DNA of 64,000 bases, from the NCBI GenBank assembly GCA_026874595.1, contig CM049313.1, forward strand, positions 15,559,508 through 15,623,507, in the 5' to 3' direction. The notes beneath the pieces are model-generated. The model did no database searches, was not told the origin of the DNA, and saw only the letters and a list, made by a program, of their open reading frames with translations. Each line of letters begins with the position of its first letter. Position 1 is the stretch's first letter. The stretch is from Sipunculus nudus (lineage: Eukaryota > Annelida > Sipuncula > Golfingiida > Sipunculidae). Shown piece after piece: positions 61,739-64,000 of the stretch. A program made the translations under genes and the position numbers.

Positions 61739-62151
61739 CAGTACAGCATTGTTTATCTGAACACCATTTATCAAAAAAAGTTATTTATCCAAAACTGAAA
61801 ACCAAGAACCCAAAATCTAACCATTTATTTGAAATCAGAACAACACAAAAATTTGAAAAATTTGTATAAAAGATTGTCTTATTACAAATAAGTTGACAGA
61901 AATTAGCAGGGATAAGTAATGCAGATAATTTGCCAGGCTAATAATCAATAATTTCAATGTATTTCCTATGATCATATATTATGATCATCAATCTTGGCAT
62001 AGCTTCATCAATTCATAGCCATCAGTGTCTGATAACATTCAGCACTTGGCAATCATGCTGAGTCCTGCAAATTTGTACAGTTTATCCGAATGACTGTTTA
62101 TCTGAACAAAAACCTTGTCCTCTGATTTTACAGATAAACCACACTCTACTG
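61739..62151 (+). mobile_element. Pogo/Tigger-like MITE (413 bp)
   Basis: Ends CAGTACAGCATTGTTTATCT and, inverted, CAGTAGAGTGTGGTTTATCT. CAGTA-n-TTATC ends are typical of pogo-type Tc1/mariner elements. TA follows the right end. Interior GTTTATCTGAAC and TTATCCGAATGACTG words repeat the terminal theme. No coding capacity. Confidence 0.65.
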
Positions 62152-63482
62152 TATTAGTCGCTTGAATCCTTATTTTAGGTGGAAACAGGAAGAAAGCGAC
62201 AGAGCAATATTACACCTCTTTAGTTATACATGCTATATCTCCGTACGAAGGCATGACTATATACTCAAGTAGTGAACAGTTTCATCCATTCCTCTATAAA
62301 AACACAACCACAAATTGGGATTCAAGCAACTGTGACTGTATTAATATTTAATGATATCATACAGACTATTTTCTTTTGGTGTCAGATCTGTCCAAATATA
62401 GCCTCAATTAGGATAATTAAGAAATGGATGTATGTAACCTCTCCAATCTGGGGGACTGTGATATTTTCATAACATTCTTAACCTGTCCAATCTCCATGTC
62501 TCCCTTTTTTTCTTTCTGGGAATCTAACCAGCTTGCAGGTGAAATAGATTTTTTATTTCATCTGACCGAGCACTATCCATATTTATGAACCCTCCAACCA
62601 GCTTCTTTTCAATCACCCCTGGAGGTGTGTCTATCATTGCATCCTGGGATAGCTGTAACAGGATTTTTTAATGTTAATTGGTCCCAAGCCCATTGTTGTC
62701 ATATTAATAGGAACACATTTTTTGACAAGTCATAAGAGACCAGGAGATTGAAAGGGCAGCCTTATCCTGCTTATTAAGGTCCATGTCACAATCCAGGGTC
62801 CCAATAATGTTTTTGGATTTCATTAACCAATGTCTTTATAATGACATGAATTTCGATTTTCAATAAGGGTGTTTTTTTAGCACAACCTCCTTTACACTTC
62901 ACTTCAAAATCCTCAATGCACTTGTCTTAGCTGGTTCTAACAGTGAATTTCAAGATCTTTTCCAATAATCTCAAAATTAGTTATAATTCAAATACTTTGC
63001 ATGGCCCTGAAATATGCAAACAAATTTCAAGGATTCTCAATATTGTAGTATGATAATGATCCAACTGAGAAGTTTGTTTGCAAATAGATAGGCATGGTTA
63101 TAATACTCTCCATCAAAATAATTAAGGTCCACTTTATGTAAAAGATTTGAAAGGTTCAACATAGGGCAAGTACTACTGCTTATGGATGATAATAATATTT
63201 TTAAGACTACGCTATTCCCTAGTCAACTGGATTGCATGTTTGTATACACAGTTACAAAATATCATAACAAGAAGTCAAAATATAACAGTAATTTCAGCAT
63301 AAGAACCAATATATGGGGTTCAGTTGTTAGCTTCCCCCTTATGGTTATTTTGCAGGTTTTTGGCCATAGTGGTTGTATGAAACTTTATAGTGAGTTAAAC
63401 CCAAGAGTTAAGTTTGAAAGTTAGTTTTTCGTATCATGGAAGTTCTGTTCAAACCTGTTTCTATGGTCAATGGCCAATGGGC
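62152..63482. other. No gene found
   Basis: AT-rich sequence; short ORFs (62272-62472, 63182-63424) without domain signal. Confidence 0.4.
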
Positions 63483-63925
63483 CAGTGTTCAAAATACAGA
63501 GTGCCTAGGTGCACAGATGCACCAAAAACTCATTTTGTGCACCCACTGTACCATTGCAAGGTGCACAGTGTGCACCTCAGGCAGGTAACTCGGGCACATG
63601 CACATCTGACAGTCCAGGTGATCAAACAAGGTCATATAAACTAAAACATGACATCACACTAGACACTACATGTACATATAGATCCAGTGATCAGAGCTTT
63701 TCTTTAGATGGATATTTTTCAAGGTTCCATTCTGACCAGGTTTAAACCCTTTGCTTATTTTTTACTGCACTGAAATATGTGTGTAAAGTATAATATAGAT
63801 GTAATAAAATAAAATAGCTGTAATGACATTAATGTATTTGTGCACCTTGAAATTACTTTGTGCACCCAGTTGTAAAAGCTGTGGTGCACAGGTGCACCTA
63901 CCATTAAAAAGTATTTTGTACAATG
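63483..63925 (+). mobile_element. hAT-like MITE (443 bp) with long inverted ends
   Basis: Left end CAGTGTTCAAAATACAGAG with TAGGTGCACAGATGCACC; right end, inverted, CATTGTACAAAATACTTTTT with TAGGTGCACCTGTGCACC. The paired ends extend about 42 bp. CAGTG-type starts are typical of hAT elements. Several extra GTGCACC words lie inside. Flanks share a TGGGC word but not a clean 8-bp duplication. Confidence 0.6.
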
Positions 63926-64000
63926 TGGGCAGAGTCATATCCTCTAATATGTTGCGATACATTTAACAGTGTTTCACTGTCACTTACTCATCTGTGAAAA

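Overview
The window looks like animal nuclear DNA, most likely from a mollusc and probably a marine bivalve. It is AT-rich, has short exons with GT/AG boundaries, and is packed with non-autonomous mobile elements (tRNA-derived SINEs, MITEs, and elements built as head, tandem-repeat core and tail). The species guess is an inference from repeat style. No bacterial or viral genes were seen.

The one secure gene is on the minus strand. Twelve consecutive exons between 31121 and 9735 encode about 519 residues of the cytosolic N-terminal half of a TRPM (melastatin) cation channel, closest in wording to the TRPM1/3/6/7 group. Every splice junction keeps the frame, and all introns are GT-AG. A further small exon at 31975-31934 can supply the start codon. 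The channel domain is not in the window and must lie beyond base 1, so bases 1-9734 are probably one long intron.

The TRPM introns carry most of the recognisable elements: a 2.65 kb head/core/tail element (13146-15801), two tRNA-SINEs (16.2 and 17.4 kb), a tandem array of nuclear-receptor-like DR1 motifs (19.5-21.0 kb), a 453 bp MITE (25.4 kb), and a SINE split by a 1.7 kb element carrying a CCG tract (28.0-29.7 kb).

From 32 to 56 kb there is no convincing gene. This part is a mosaic of nested repeats: MITE copies at 34.8, 37.8 and 43.1 kb; a 4.2 kb composite (38769-42936) and a 4.35 kb composite (51161-55515), each interrupted by a copy of the same GGTGGCGCCACC-rich element; minisatellites; and a weak candidate 5' exon at 46.1 kb. 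From 56.4 to 60.1 kb a ~300 bp inverted repeat flanks an AT-rich 3 kb core. A possible first exon points outward on each side, and the right one leads into a short plus-strand ORF at 60252. The last 4 kb hold a 540 bp repeat, a pogo-like MITE and a hAT-like MITE.

The main interest outside TRPM is the modular repeat system: elements share head and tail modules but carry different tandem cores, and one family has nested itself into three other repeats.
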